Part shown: positions 9,111 to 18,682 of the stretch, one piece after another
Position numbering within the stretch: position 1 is the first letter of the stretch
Layout: every line of letters starts with the position of its first letter
From: Providencia hangzhouensis
Lineage (GTDB): Bacteria; Pseudomonadota; Gammaproteobacteria; Enterobacterales; Enterobacteriaceae
Assembly: GCF_029193595.2 (NCBI RefSeq)
Contig: NZ_CP135052.1
Span: 2,852,001-2,916,000, forward strand
DNA length: 64,000 bases
Reading direction: 5' to 3'
Program-made: the position numbers and the translations under genes
The notes under the pieces: model-generated
The model's database searches: none
Told to the model about the DNA's origin: nothing
What the model saw: only the letters and a program-made list of their open reading frames with translations

Positions 9111-10094
9111 ATGAAAATTAGTGATGAGTTAGCTTCTGCTATCGCTTCCGTTACCGAGGTTGCAGCAGTGGCTGCCTTCGATTGGGTGGGAAAACAAGAT
9201 AAAAACGCCGCAGATAAAGCCGCTGTAGAAGCGATGAGAAATCGGCTAAATGAAATTGATTTTCACGGTAAAATTGTCATTGGTGAAGGTGAAATCGACG
9301 ACGCTCCCATGTTATATATTGGTGAACAAGTTGGCAAAAAGTCAGGTTCGATTGGCTTAGATATTGCGGTAGATCCTATCGATGGAACACGTATGGTAGC
9401 GTGTAATGAAAAAAATGCCATTGCCGTACTTGCCGCGGCTCCAACAGGAACACTACTTCAAGCACCTGATATGTATATGGAAAAACTTGTTGTTGGGGCT
9501 GCCGCTAAAGGGGCCGTTCATCTGGCAAATCCCCTAGAAAAAAATTTAGAATTCCTTTCTTCTGCACTTAATAAGCCCATTTCAAATCTTTCAATCGCAG
9601 TACTTGATAAACCTCGCCATCAACATATTATTAAAACTATCCGTAGTTTTGGTGCTAATGTGATTACCATCCCTGATGGTGATGTCCTCGCCTCATTACT
9701 TACTATCCTTCCTGAACATCCCATTGATATGATGTATGGAACTGGCGGCGCTCCTGAAGGCATTATCAGTGCAGCTATCGCTCGTGCTTTAGGCGGTGAT
9801 ATGCAAGCAAGACTAATTTCGCGAGATAAAGCCAAAGGAGATAGCGAAGAAAATAAACAACTCGCGGCACAAGAAATATTGCGCTGTCAACAAATGGGGT
9901 TAGAAATTGGTGAAGTGCTATCTTTAGACCAGATGGTGAGTACTTCTGATGTCATATTTGCCGCCACAGCTATCACACCAACCATCTTGATGGATGGTGT
10001 ATCAATAGATGCGTACAGCCGTATTTCAAATACCATTTTGGTCAATGGTAGTGACCGCTCGCTAAAACTGATTAATAATCGCTATTTTAATTAA
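9111..10094 (+). CDS. glpX: Class II fructose-1,6-bisphosphatase (GlpX/YggF type)
   Basis: Removes the 1-phosphate of fructose-1,6-bisphosphate in gluconeogenesis; cytosolic and metal-dependent. Visible motifs are the metal and phosphate sites VIGEGEIDDAPMLYIGE (about residues 50-66) and DIAVDPIDGTRMVA, then the conserved DMYMEKLVV, LDKPRH, IPDGDV and YGTGGAPEGIISA stretches. The frame is open from 9036, but the family N-terminus (ELASAIASVTEVAAVAAFDWVG) begins right after the ATG at 9111. That start gives 327 residues, close to the usual 320-336. It is single here, not in a glpFKX operon, so it may be the YggF-like paralogue rather than the main GlpX. It converges on dtpA at a shared terminator. 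Confidence 0.9.
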   Translation: MKISDELASAIASVTEVAAVAAFDWVGKQDKNAADKAAVEAMRNRLNEIDFHGKIVIGEGEIDDAPMLYIGEQVGKKSGSIGLDIAVDPIDGTRMVACNEKNAIAVLAAAPTGTLLQAPDMYMEKLVVGAAAKGAVHLANPLEKNLEFLSSALNKPISNLSIAVLDKPRHQHIIKTIRSFGANVITIPDGDVLASLLTILPEHPIDMMYGTGGAPEGIISAAIARALGGDMQARLISRDKAKGDSEENKQLAAQEILRCQQMGLEIGEVLSLDQMVSTSDVIFAATAITPTILMDGVSIDAYSRISNTILVNGSDRSLKLINNRYFN

Positions 10095-10120
10095 TACGTC
10101 TATTACCGTATGTCACATAT

Positions 10121-10148
10121 ATCAAAAGGGCTTTTTAGCCCTTTTGAT
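10121..10148. terminator. Bidirectional terminator between glpX and dtpA
   Basis: ATCAAAAGGGC (10121-10131) and GCCCTTTTGAT (10138-10148) form an 11-bp stem around TTTTTA. A-runs and T-runs flank the GC core on both strands, which suits termination of both convergent genes. Confidence 0.9.
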
Positions 10149-10169
10149 TACTGCGATTTAAGATGAAAA

Positions 10170-11636
10170 TTAACGCTCAAGAGTCATACGATTTAACATC
10201 GGAGCGGTTAAAACCATCAAAATTGCAATCACACCAGTCACTAAACCAATCTTCAAGAATACGTCACTGTACACAGCCAAAGATTCGACTTTGCTGGTAA
10301 GTTCACCTTCTGGTGCTGCTGCCATTGAAGCAACGTACCCTGCAATAAATGCGGCCGCTGAGTTTGTTAAGAACCATGCGCCCATAATAAAGCCCATTAA
10401 ACGCTGTGGAACTAACTGAGCTACCATCGCAAGACCAAGGCCTGAGATCATCAGCTCACCAATACTTTGGAAACCGTAACAAATAACCAGCCATTCAACA
10501 GAAACAATCCCCGCTTCATTTGCAAATTTTGCACCTAATGGCAAAACTAAGAATGCAGCAGAACATAACAACATACCAATCGCGAATTTATGTGGCATTG
10601 GTAAGTTATCGCCCATTTTATTATAAATCGCGGCTAAAATTGGGCTTCCAATCATGATCCATAATGGATTCAGAGCTTGGTATTGTGCGGGTTCAATAGA
10701 AAAACCAAAAACTTCATGTTCTACGTTATGTAATGCAAAAAAGTTTAATGATGTCGGCATTTGACTATAAAGAACGAAGAATACTATCGCTTCAAGCATT
10801 AAAATTAATGCAACAATCATTCGACGGCGAGCCGTACCTTTCAGTGCTAATGTTTCTTTGATAAAGATAACTAGAATACCCAAAGAAATAATCGCTAATG
10901 CTGTACGAGCAATACCGAGGTTATGCAATAGCCATGTAGAAATCGCGATTAATGCAATAACCCCTGCTACTGTAGCAACTAATCTTGAAAGAACAACAGG
11001 AGCAAAGTCAGGTTTTGAGCCATGTTGAGAAACCCATTTTTTACACATATAGAAGTTAATCAATGTGATAATCAGGCCCACAACACTAAGAGAGAACGCG
11101 ACATCCCAACCATAATGTTTTGCTAACCATGGCGTTGCAATCATTGAGAAGAATGAACCAATATTAACGGACATATAATACATGGTAAATGCGCCGTCTA
11201 ACCGTGGGTCATCTTTTTCATAGCAGGTCGATAAGAGTGATGATGGATTCGCTTTAAATAAACCATTACCAACTGCAATGGTTGCTAAACCAACATAGAC
11301 CATCGATACATCATGCCCTGAGAAAGCAACAAATGCATACCCTGCAATCAGAGTGATTGTTCCAAGGACAATGACACGTTTTGTTCCAAGGACTTTATCC
11401 CCTAACCAACCGCCAACTGCAACAAAGCCATAAACTAATGCTGCAAACGCTGAGAAAAGTGTAATTGATTCTGTTTCTGACATACCCAGCACTTGGCTTA
11501 GGTATATTGGAAGGATCCCTTGAAGACCGTAGTAACCAAAACGTTCCCAGAGCTCGATAGAAAAAATAAGATAGAATGAGCGAGGTTGCTTAAACGCGTT
11601 AAGACTAACTTCCTCTTTGTTATTTGTTGTGGACAC
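10170..11636 (-). CDS. dtpA: Di/tripeptide:proton symporter DtpA (POT family)
   Basis: An inner-membrane proton-dependent oligopeptide transporter that imports di- and tripeptides. At 488 residues it is the usual POT length, with 14 hydrophobic segments. Diagnostic stretches are the ExxERFxYY motif ([15 protein letters not shown], about residues 28-42), [42 protein letters not shown] and [19 protein letters not shown]. Its N-terminus (VSLNAFKQP) is almost that of E. coli DtpA (TppB). Translation starts at GTG 11634-11636 behind AGAGGT. It is single, with a long upstream gap of about 950 bp. E. coli dtpA is OmpR-controlled; I could not confirm an OmpR site here. Confidence 0.95.
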   Translation of the reverse strand: MSTTNNKEEVSLNAFKQPRSFYLIFSIELWERFGYYGLQGILPIYLSQVLGMSETESITLFSAFAALVYGFVAVGGWLGDKVLGTKRVIVLGTITLIAGYAFVAFSGHDVSMVYVGLATIAVGNGLFKANPSSLLSTCYEKDDPRLDGAFTMYYMSVNIGSFFSMIATPWLAKHYGWDVAFSLSVVGLIITLINFYMCKKWVSQHGSKPDFAPVVLSRLVATVAGVIALIAISTWLLHNLGIARTALAIISLGILVIFIKETLALKGTARRRMIVALILMLEAIVFFVLYSQMPTSLNFFALHNVEHEVFGFSIEPAQYQALNPLWIMIGSPILAAIYNKMGDNLPMPHKFAIGMLLCSAAFLVLPLGAKFANEAGIVSVEWLVICYGFQSIGELMISGLGLAMVAQLVPQRLMGFIMGAWFLTNSAAAFIAGYVASMAAAPEGELTSKVESLAVYSDVFLKIGLVTGVIAILMVLTAPMLNRMTLER

Positions 11637-12114
11637 AAGTTACCTCTAGTACAACCTGTACATATGCAAAAAAACCACGGAACGCTCTATGCGCTCTCGC
11701 ATTGTTATGATCTCAAGAATTCAAAGTTGAAAAGATTCACTTTTGGTAGGAGGAGTATCATTCCCTGACCTCAAAACAAACAAAACTGTGTGTAGACTTG
11801 TTTATGGATCTCAAACATAAATTCAATGAGTTAAAGCATATTTGATTATTTATTCAACATTAACTGGCAGATAACCCGCCAAGAACCCAATAATCAATTA
11901 AGCCATATACGTTATTTATGCACCAAAATTAAAGAATTAGCTAGTATTAATTACTACATCAATTAAATTTAATCGTGATTTACTTCAATTTTTTACAAAA
12001 CTACCAAATTATCATCGATTACTAATTAATCATTTGTTCGTTAAATGTTAAGAATATTGTACTGCATTGAAACTATAATGCCGCTATTTATCACACTATG
12101 ATTTATTGCTGTAT

Positions 12115-12258
12115 ATGTTATGGAAAGCTAAAAATATCCATTTCAAGGTAACTCTATTTTTACTTTTATTGGTAGGAAAGACGTTAGAAGATGTCGCTGA
12201 AGAAGCATTCAAACTGGAATTTTGGATAAAAAAAAGCCCAGTAACAAACTGGGCATAA
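12115..12258 (+). CDS. Possible small protein (47 aa), doubtful
   Basis: An ATG at 12115 opens 47 codons ending in TAA at 12256-12258. The product would have a basic start (MLWKAKNIHFK), a hydrophobic run (VTLFLLLLVG), then an amphipathic acidic segment (EDVAEEAFKLEFW). The last codons overlap the leftward terminator hairpin. There is no clear ribosome-binding site. It may be a decayed gene fragment or chance. I do not recognise it. Confidence 0.2.
   Translation: MLWKAKNIHFKVTLFLLLLVGKTLEDVAEEAFKLEFWIKKSPVTNWA
12226..12254 (-). terminator. Strong leftward intrinsic terminator without a recognised gene
   Basis: Read on the minus strand: GCCCAGT, a 5-nt loop, ACTGGGC, then eight or more U residues (the A-run at 12228-12235 on the plus strand). 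This is a textbook factor-independent terminator. The transcript it ends must start to the right, between here and 12585. The only leftward frame there (12269-12460, TTG start, 63 codons) is weak, so a small RNA is possible. Confidence 0.8.
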
Positions 12259-12585
12259 TGCATTCTACTCAAGGATCTTTTGCTAAATTCAAACTATCAC
12301 TACGTAGGTGCATTATTACATTACTTCGTGTAAAGAAATGAATGATGAGGGTAAATATATGAATGTTTACGCAAGCAAACAGTATATAGATACTAATAAG
12401 ACTGGCTAAGAAGGAAAAAAGTTCATCTTTTTTTAAAATTTTTATCTGTTCTTTGCCCAATGTGCTAATAGCAATAATTAACCATTTGATTTATTAGAAT
12501 TAATATAAAATATCTTTCATATCATTGCAGGAACTTATCTAACAAGATAACGTAGCCATTAAGAGCTTAGTCCAAAGGATGTCAT

Positions 12586-13614
12586 GTGAAAAAAATATTT
12601 TTATTGTGTTTTGTCTTTATTAACGTATTTTTCCTCCCTGCTTTTGCAGAAGAAACAACGCCACTAATAAATGAAAAAACACTAATTGCACTTGCGGAAC
12701 AAGGCCAAGCCGAAGCTCAATTTAACTTAGGAATGTTTTATCAGTCTCATCAACAGTTTGACCAAGCTTTACACTGGTACCTTCTTTCTGCCAATCAAGG
12801 CTTTACAAAAGCACAAATTAACCTTGGCCTGATGTACCAGCAAGGAACTGGGGTAGAGCTAGATGAAAAACAAATGCTGCATTGGATGAAAATAGCAGCC
12901 GAAAGTGGTGACCCTATTGGCCAGATGAATATGGCCGAATATACCTTATATGGCATCAATGATTTATTAGAGAAAAACCCAGAAGAAGCTGAACGGTGGC
13001 TAAAAAAAGCGGCTGAACAGCATTTTCAACCTGCGATGCTCACCCTCGCCTATTGGTATGAAGAGGGAAAAGCTATCACAAAAGACCCGCAAAAAGCCCA
13101 AAAAATATATCTTGCTCTTGCGGAAGAAAACCATCCACAAGCGCTGTATTTATTAGGCTACCAAGCAGCAGTAGGTATGTATGACAAGGTAAACTACCCT
13201 CTCGCGTTTCAATATTTTACCCGTGCCGCAGAATTGGGCTTTTCCCCCGCTCAAAACAGCTTAGGTATGTTGTACTTAACTGGACAAGGTACCAAAAAAG
13301 ATATCCAATCAGCTATAAAGTGGCTAACCCTAGCTGCTGAACAAGGTGAAGCTTCAGCTCAATTTAATGTCGCGCTTATCTATGCGCGCGGCGATGGTAT
13401 CAAAGCCGACCAAGCAAAAGCCTGTCACTGGTTTATCAAAGCCGCTCAGCAAAATAGTGCCGATGCGCAATATGCAGCAGGAGCTTGCTACCAATATGGT
13501 ATGGGTGTTGAGGCCGATGATAAAAAAGCCCTACGCTGGTATCAACTCGCAGCCGCTAAAGGCCATGAGCGGGCTGAAAAGAAAGTGTTAATTTTAAAAA
13601 ACCAGCAGCAATAA
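12586..13614 (+). CDS. Secreted Sel1-like repeat protein
   Basis: A 342-residue protein with a signal peptide (MKKIFLLCFVFINVFFLPAFA, cleavage before EE) and then about eight Sel1/TPR-type repeats of roughly 36 residues to the end. Each repeat carries the A.....LG..Y..G pattern, for example AQINLGLMYQQGTG, AQNSLGMLYLTGQG and AQYAAGACYQYGMG. Such solenoids bind other proteins in the periplasm; the partner is unknown. The start is GTG at 12586 with AGGA 6 nt upstream. Single gene, converging on the citrate-sensing regulator gene. Confidence 0.88.
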   Translation: MKKIFLLCFVFINVFFLPAFAEETTPLINEKTLIALAEQGQAEAQFNLGMFYQSHQQFDQALHWYLLSANQGFTKAQINLGLMYQQGTGVELDEKQMLHWMKIAAESGDPIGQMNMAEYTLYGINDLLEKNPEEAERWLKKAAEQHFQPAMLTLAYWYEEGKAITKDPQKAQKIYLALAEENHPQALYLLGYQAAVGMYDKVNYPLAFQYFTRAAELGFSPAQNSLGMLYLTGQGTKKDIQSAIKWLTLAAEQGEASAQFNVALIYARGDGIKADQAKACHWFIKAAQQNSADAQYAAGACYQYGMGVEADDKKALRWYQLAAAKGHERAEKKVLILKNQQQ

Positions 13615-13668
13615 ACTCTATTTTTCCAACTTACTGTTGTACCACTGATATAAGTAAGATACAGAAAA

Positions 13669-13694
13669 TCTGCATTGTTTATAACCAATGCAGA
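13669..13694. terminator. Convergent stem-loop between Sel1 gene and response regulator
   Basis: TCTGCATTG (13669-13677) pairs with CAATGCAGA (13686-13694) across an 8-nt loop. On the minus strand it is followed by a TTTTC run, fitting termination of the two-component operon. Confidence 0.55.
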
Positions 13695-13727
13695 GCTTCT
13701 ATCGATATATACTATTAATTCAAACAC

Positions 13728-14408
13728 TCACAACTTGGCGCGGTAAATCCGTTGCGGTCGGCCAACTTTGCCATACTCAATTTCAGCTTCAATTTTATCT
13801 TTCGCTAAACAATACTCCAAATAACGTCTTGCTGTAGTACGACTAAGTTTGATGGTTTCAGCAATACTTTCTGCCGTATATTGCACATCAGGTTCAGTAA
13901 ACAACGCGAGTATTTTTTCAAGTGTAATGATATCAATACCTGTTGGAAGTTCTTCCTTTGATTCCCCTCTAGCATAAGTATTAAACATATCGTCAATTTT
14001 ACTTTGATTGGTTTTGCTATTTTCCTGTACAACAGATTTACGTTGAATATACCTATCCAATGTTTGGCCTAAACGTTCATAAGCAATTGGCTTCACTAAA
14101 TAGTCAAAAACACCTAAACGAATAGCTTCAGAGACTGTGTCCATATCACTTGCGGCCGTCGTAAATACAATGTCTGCATTATTTCTTTCTTGTATTAACT
14201 CATGAACTAGGTCAATACCTTTTCCATCAGGTAAATAGTTGTCTAACAAGATAAGATCTGGCTTCATGTATTCAATCATTTTTCTCGCTTCCGCAAGATT
14301 ACCTGCAAGCCAAACTTTGTCACATGCAGGATAGGCTTTTATATATTCGCTGTGCATTTCGGCAAGCAGCAACTCATCTTCCACTATGAGGATTTTTATC
14401 TTGATCAT
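13728..14408 (-). CDS. dpiA: Response regulator of the DpiA/CitB type
   Basis: A 226-residue cytosolic response regulator that would activate citrate fermentation genes when phosphorylated by the adjacent kinase. The receiver domain is at residues 4-120, with acidic pocket E10/D11, phosphoacceptor D56 (LILLDNYLP), the T83/T84 region and K106 (DYLVKPIAYERL). A linker follows, then a C-terminal winged-helix DNA-binding domain at about 155-225 (TAESIAETIKLSRTTARRYLEYC). Domain order and length match CitB/DpiA/DcuR regulators. It follows the kinase gene with one base between stop and start, so the two are co-transcribed. Assignment to citrate rests on the divergent cit operon. Confidence 0.9.
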   Translation of the reverse strand: MIKIKILIVEDELLLAEMHSEYIKAYPACDKVWLAGNLAEARKMIEYMKPDLILLDNYLPDGKGIDLVHELIQERNNADIVFTTAASDMDTVSEAIRLGVFDYLVKPIAYERLGQTLDRYIQRKSVVQENSKTNQSKIDDMFNTYARGESKEELPTGIDIITLEKILALFTEPDVQYTAESIAETIKLSRTTARRYLEYCLAKDKIEAEIEYGKVGRPQRIYRAKL

Positions 14409-14409
14409 T

Positions 14410-16038
14410 TTATATCTTCACTTTCGGAATAAAAATTGAAAATACTGTACCATGCGGTTGATTTTCTTCAATAATCACTGCACCATTACAGCGTTTAACA
14501 TAAGATGCAACGAGATATAACCCGATACCATGACTATCTGCTATATCTGTTTTCGTTGTGACACCACGCTCAAACCATTTGTCTTGAATTTCTGACGGGA
14601 AACCACATCCCTGATCAGCGACTTCAATGACAATCTCCTTTCCTTCATCTGAAAGGTATAACTCAACTTGCTTATTACCCTGATTATTTTTCAAACTTGC
14701 TTCAAATGCATTATCGAGTAGATTACCCAAAATGGCACAAAATTCAGTACTATTTAATGAATCAGGTAATTCATGTAACTGACTACCCGCAGTAAATTTT
14801 AATTGTAAGCCTAGTTCTTTGGCTCGGTGGTGTTTACCAAATAATAAACCAGCAACTTGCTTATCAAAAAACTGCCCACGGAGTGTATCAATTAATTGTT
14901 GCTGAGATTCTGACTCCCCTTTAATTAGCGCCAACGCTTGGTCATATTCTTTCATTTGCAATAAACCGCTTAATGTTGACATCCAATTAAGGTGCTCGTG
15001 CCGTAACGTACGTAAACTTTCTATATATTGGCGAACTTGAGTCAACTGAGAGTTTAGCGATTCAATATCATTTTGGCTACGAAAGCTAATGACCGCCCCC
15101 ACAAGATGTTCCCCATCACGAATTGCCACCCGGTTTGCAATCACGTTTAGGCCATTGAATTCGCAAATCACATCATGCTTAGTCGTTTCAATATCGGTAA
15201 TAAAAAAGTCGGCTGGCGAGATATGCTCCGACACAAAAGTCCCTGTTAACTGCCCCAGCGGCTTGCTTAGAGATAACATTTTCCGGGCATTAGAGTTAAT
15301 ATTAATAATCTGCCCTTGTATATTCACTGCGATAACACCTTCAAAAACGGCTTCAAATATCCCTTTTTGTACTAAGACTAATTGGGTTATTTCCTCAGGC
15401 TCCATACCCAACATTTGTTTTTGAATTAAACGTGAAAATGCCCATGATAAGAAGAGCAATATAATCAGTATCCCTAAAAAAGTGGCTCCTGTTTGTACGA
15501 ATAACTCACTGAGTGATGTTTCTATTTTGTTGGATAGATAGCCAATAGAAACAACACCGATCACTTTACCTTGCTCATCAAAAATGGGTGTTTTTGCTCT
15601 AACAGCATTCCCCATTGAACCTTCGCCATTGATAAAATAGCTTTCCCCTTTCTCTAAGGCTCCTGGTTTGTTCCACTGCATTTGAAAACCAATTTTTTGA
15701 CTATTCGGGTGATACAAACGAATCGAATTTTCATCACCAATAACAACATAATCGTAGTTAGAATCTTGGTTTAGTTTGTCAGCGATAACCTTCAACCCAG
15801 GAATATCTCTATACTTTACGGATTGAACAACACCATCAATAGAAGCAATCAGCTTTGCTTGGCTCATTGCTAACGATTGAATGTTCGCAATCAATCGATT
15901 TTCAGCTGTGTCCGTAAAATATTTACCCAGCCCGAGAGTTAAAAAAACAGAAACTATTAATAACAGAAAAAATACTCGTACTGAAAATGAAACTGAATTT
16001 ACTTTTTTCAATGAGGAGAACGTATATTCTTTTTTCAT
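14410..16038 (-). CDS. dpiB: Sensor histidine kinase of the DpiB/CitA type
   Basis: A 542-residue membrane kinase that senses citrate outside the inner membrane. TM1 lies at about residues 20-38, a periplasmic PAS (PASp) ligand domain at 40-178, TM2 at 183-203 and a cytoplasmic PAS at 220-325. The dimerisation helix carries the CitA/DcuS-type box RHEHLN (phosphoacceptor H347). The HATPase domain has an N-box at GNLLDNAFEA (438-447), G1 at DQGCGF (475-480) and G2 at HGIGLYLV (503-510). It is the first gene of the leftward two-gene operon and is divergent from citC, the classical arrangement. CitA versus DcuS identity is inferred from that context. Confidence 0.9.
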   Translation of the reverse strand: MKKEYTFSSLKKVNSVSFSVRVFFLLLIVSVFLTLGLGKYFTDTAENRLIANIQSLAMSQAKLIASIDGVVQSVKYRDIPGLKVIADKLNQDSNYDYVVIGDENSIRLYHPNSQKIGFQMQWNKPGALEKGESYFINGEGSMGNAVRAKTPIFDEQGKVIGVVSIGYLSNKIETSLSELFVQTGATFLGILIILLFLSWAFSRLIQKQMLGMEPEEITQLVLVQKGIFEAVFEGVIAVNIQGQIININSNARKMLSLSKPLGQLTGTFVSEHISPADFFITDIETTKHDVICEFNGLNVIANRVAIRDGEHLVGAVISFRSQNDIESLNSQLTQVRQYIESLRTLRHEHLNWMSTLSGLLQMKEYDQALALIKGESESQQQLIDTLRGQFFDKQVAGLLFGKHHRAKELGLQLKFTAGSQLHELPDSLNSTEFCAILGNLLDNAFEASLKNNQGNKQVELYLSDEGKEIVIEVADQGCGFPSEIQDKWFERGVTTKTDIADSHGIGLYLVASYVKRCNGAVIIEENQPHGTVFSIFIPKVKI

Positions 16039-16406
16039 GTTATATCTCGTTACTGGCTGAAAAGTAAAAATTTTGTTAACTCAAAAATGGTAGGATAACC
16101 GATAAATCGGATTCAAGCCAAAGATATAATACACATATTAATAATTAAACACATTAAAACCAAGCAATAAAAAACATATTCAATAATTAAAAACTTTAAA
16201 ACCATTAAACAAATACAATCTCATTTGAGAAACATGAAATAGGTCAAATATATTAAATACAGTATCTTTAATATAAATATCAGAGAGGGTAATTAAATAA
16301 AAATTTATATTTGTTTTTATAAAAACAACCTAAGAGAATTTATTTAATTAACTTTAACATTAGCAACATTTTAAAAACATCTCTAAATGAGATGCAGGAT
16401 ACTATT
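16039..16406. promoter_or_regulatory. Divergent citA/dpiB-citC control region
   Basis: A 368-bp, very AT-rich gap between the kinase gene and citC, with several TTAATTAA-like and AT-tract stretches (for example near 16325-16350). In other enterobacteria the phosphorylated CitB/DpiA regulator and Crp act in this gap. I cannot assign exact operators. Confidence 0.5.
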
Positions 16407-17483
16407 ATGTTCGAAAACATAACGTTTAACCAAGTAAAACGTCATGAGAACAGGAAACTTGCTGAAATAACTCAGTTTTTAAAGGAAAACGATTTAGAAC
16501 TTGATTCAAGTATTGACGTTTTTATTACGATTTCTCGCAATGAAAAATTAATTGCGTGTGGAGGATTAGCAAAAAATGTTATTAAATGCGTTGCTATTAG
16601 CGATGATGCTCGAGGTGAAGGCCTTGCATTAAAATTAGCAACAGAACTGGTTAATCTTGCTTACGAAAATAATACAACTCATTTATTTATTTATACCAAA
16701 TTTCAAAATGAAAGCTTATTCCAACAATGTGGTTTTCATACCATTGCCACAGTTCCTGATATTATGGTATTGATGGAAAATAGTTGCTGTTATCTAAAAC
16801 GTTATATCGAAAGTTTAAAAGCACAACGTAAGGAAGGAAAAAAAATTGGCTCAATCGTTATGAATGCCAACCCCTTCACTCTTGGGCATCGTTATTTAAT
16901 AGAGCAAGCTGCGAAGGCCTGTGATTGGCTACATCTATTTGTTGTCAAAGAAGATACATCACGTTTTCCTTATAAAGTTAGATTAAATTTAATTGAAGCA
17001 GGAACCAAAGGAATAGAAAATCTTACTATTCATAAAGGTTCGGAATATATTATTTCTCGAGCGACTTTTCCTTGTTACTTTATTAAAGATAAAACAGTTG
17101 CTAATAACTGTTATACCGAAATCGATATTAAGATTTTTCGTCAATATATTGCCCCTGCTTTAGGGATAACCCATCGATTCGTAGGCTCGGAACCTTTTTG
17201 CCAAGTCACCAACCAATATAACCAAGACATGCGCTTTTGGTTAAAAACCGATGCTATGAATTTTCCACCTATAGAACTCATTGAATTTCCGCGAACAATC
17301 ATCAATGGAACGGCTGTTTCTGCCTCACAAGTTAGACGATTGCTCGCTAAAAAAGATCTTGCGGCGATTAAGCCGATTGTGCCTGAGGCAACCTATCAAT
17401 ATTTACAAGAGATGGTCGCCAATCAAGTCGCATCTGCTCAAAGCCACACCGAAAGTTCTGAATTAGCCATAGGTGAAATATGA
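16407..17483 (+). CDS. citC: [Citrate (pro-3S)-lyase] ligase CitC
   Basis: Acetylates the thiol of the citrate lyase prosthetic group, switching the lyase on; ATP- and acetate-dependent, cytosolic. The N-terminal part is a GNAT-like acetyltransferase domain (about residues 30-125; [18 protein letters not shown]). The C-terminal part is a nucleotidyltransferase domain with the TxGH motif T158-L-G-H161 ([10 protein letters not shown]), then [19 protein letters not shown] and [12 protein letters not shown]. The frame is open from 16392, but the ATG at 16407 has AGGA about 7 nt upstream and matches the E. coli N-terminus, giving 358 residues. First gene of citCDEFXG; it overlaps citD by 4 nt. Confidence 0.95.
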   Translation: MFENITFNQVKRHENRKLAEITQFLKENDLELDSSIDVFITISRNEKLIACGGLAKNVIKCVAISDDARGEGLALKLATELVNLAYENNTTHLFIYTKFQNESLFQQCGFHTIATVPDIMVLMENSCCYLKRYIESLKAQRKEGKKIGSIVMNANPFTLGHRYLIEQAAKACDWLHLFVVKEDTSRFPYKVRLNLIEAGTKGIENLTIHKGSEYIISRATFPCYFIKDKTVANNCYTEIDIKIFRQYIAPALGITHRFVGSEPFCQVTNQYNQDMRFWLKTDAMNFPPIELIEFPRTIINGTAVSASQVRRLLAKKDLAAIKPIVPEATYQYLQEMVANQVASAQSHTESSELAIGEI

Positions 17484-17776
17484 AGATAAAGCACGCAGCA
17501 GTAGCTGGCACACTTGAATCAAGTGATGTCATGGTTCGCATAGAGCCACTAGAAGACACTCAAGAGGTCTCAATACAAATTACCAGTAGTGTTGAAAAAC
17601 AGTTTGGGGATGCTATCGCAAAAATCGTACAAGAAGTTATCCAGCAACATGATATTCAAGGGGCACAAATCATTGTAGATGATAAAGGTGCACTAGAATG
17701 CGTACTCAAAGCCCGCTTAGAAGCCTTATTGGCTCGCGCTTGTGATATCGACTATCTGCCTTGGGAGGATAAGTAA
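17480..17776 (+). CDS. citD: Citrate lyase acyl-carrier protein (gamma subunit) CitD
   Basis: The 98-residue acyl-carrier subunit of citrate lyase. It carries the 2'-(5''-phosphoribosyl)-3'-dephospho-CoA group on a serine near the N-terminus; here the conserved GTLESSDVM places it at S14. [10 protein letters not shown] and [21 protein letters not shown] are typical of the family. The start overlaps the citC end (ATGA), and the stop overlaps the citE start by one base (TAATG), so expression is coupled. Confidence 0.95.
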   Translation: MKIKHAAVAGTLESSDVMVRIEPLEDTQEVSIQITSSVEKQFGDAIAKIVQEVIQQHDIQGAQIIVDDKGALECVLKARLEALLARACDIDYLPWEDK

Positions 17777-18672
17777 TGACTCCAGAACAAAAATCACGCA
17801 CACGCAGAAGTATGCTGTTTGTTCCCGGCTCCAATGCAGCTATGTTGAGCAATTCCTTTATTTATAAAGCGGATGCTTTAATGTTCGACCTTGAGGACTC
17901 CGTCACTTTGCGCGAAAAAGATACGGCTCGTCGCTTGGTTTACCATGCATTGCAGCACCCGCTTTATCAAGATATTGAAACCATTGTACGGGTCAATGCA
18001 TTAGATTCCGCTTTTGGTGTTGCTGACCTTGAAGCCGTTGTTCGCGGTGGTGCGGATATCGTCCGCCTTCCTAAAACGGATACGGCACAAGATGTTATTG
18101 ATATTGAAAGTGAAATCTTGCGTATAGAAAAAAGCTGTGGCCGCGAAGAAGGCAGCACAGGTTTGCTAGCCGCTATTGAATCACCAATGGGCATCACTCA
18201 AGCTGTGAATATTGCTCATTCATCACCAAGACTTATAGGCATCGCATTAGGTGCCGAGGACTATGTCCGCAATTTGCGCACCGAGCGGTCTCCAGACGGC
18301 GTAGAACTCCTCTATGCTCGGTGCGCCATTTTACAAGCCGCTCGATCAGCAGGTATTCAAGCGTTTGATACCGTTTATTCTGATGCTAATAATGAAGAAG
18401 GTTTCCTACGCGAAGCCGCTCACATTAAACAGCTCGGCTTTGATGGCAAATCATTAATTAACCCAAGACAAATTGAGTTACTTCATAATTTATATGCACC
18501 AACTCAAAAAGAAGTCGACCATGCGCAGCATGTTGTTGAAGCCGCTGATGCCGCAGCCCTTGAAGGTAAAGGCGTAGTTTCATTGAACGGAAAAATGGTC
18601 GATGGCCCAGTTATTGACAGAGCTCGCCTCGTATTATCACGAGCAGCATTATCAGGAATTCGGGAAGAGTGA
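17776..18672 (+). CDS. citE: Citrate lyase beta subunit (citryl-ACP lyase) CitE
   Basis: Cleaves citryl-ACP to acetyl-ACP and oxaloacetate. At 298 residues it is a TIM-barrel of the HpcH/HpaI/CitE superfamily. Visible elements are the phosphate-binding N-terminus ([11 protein letters not shown]), the MFDLEDSV strand, the CoA-proximal [10 protein letters not shown], the metal ligand region [10 protein letters not shown] (Glu) and GAEDYVRNL (Asp), then [16 protein letters not shown]. It starts within the citD stop codon and ends 10 bp before the citF start. Confidence 0.96.
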   Translation: MTPEQKSRTRRSMLFVPGSNAAMLSNSFIYKADALMFDLEDSVTLREKDTARRLVYHALQHPLYQDIETIVRVNALDSAFGVADLEAVVRGGADIVRLPKTDTAQDVIDIESEILRIEKSCGREEGSTGLLAAIESPMGITQAVNIAHSSPRLIGIALGAEDYVRNLRTERSPDGVELLYARCAILQAARSAGIQAFDTVYSDANNEEGFLREAAHIKQLGFDGKSLINPRQIELLHNLYAPTQKEVDHAQHVVEAADAAALEGKGVVSLNGKMVDGPVIDRARLVLSRAALSGIREE

Positions 18673-18682
18673 GGCAATAAAA

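Larger units (their letters stand above)
11637..12585. other. Long gap upstream of dtpA
   Basis: About 950 bp between divergent dtpA and the Sel1-repeat gene. It contains a strong leftward terminator at 12226-12254 with no recognised gene in front of it, and a weak 47-codon reading frame at 12115-12258. The rest is AT-rich. See findings for the orphan terminator. Confidence 0.6.

Noticed and set aside
12269-12460. 63-codon leftward frame before the orphan terminator
   Set aside because: Needs a TTG start, no clear ribosome-binding site, and low-complexity hydrophobic content. A small RNA is at least as likely, so it is discussed only as a finding.
18602-18682. N-terminal extension of CitF
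   Set aside because: It overlaps the CitE coding region by 71 bases; the ATG at 18683 has a ribosome-binding site and matches homologues.
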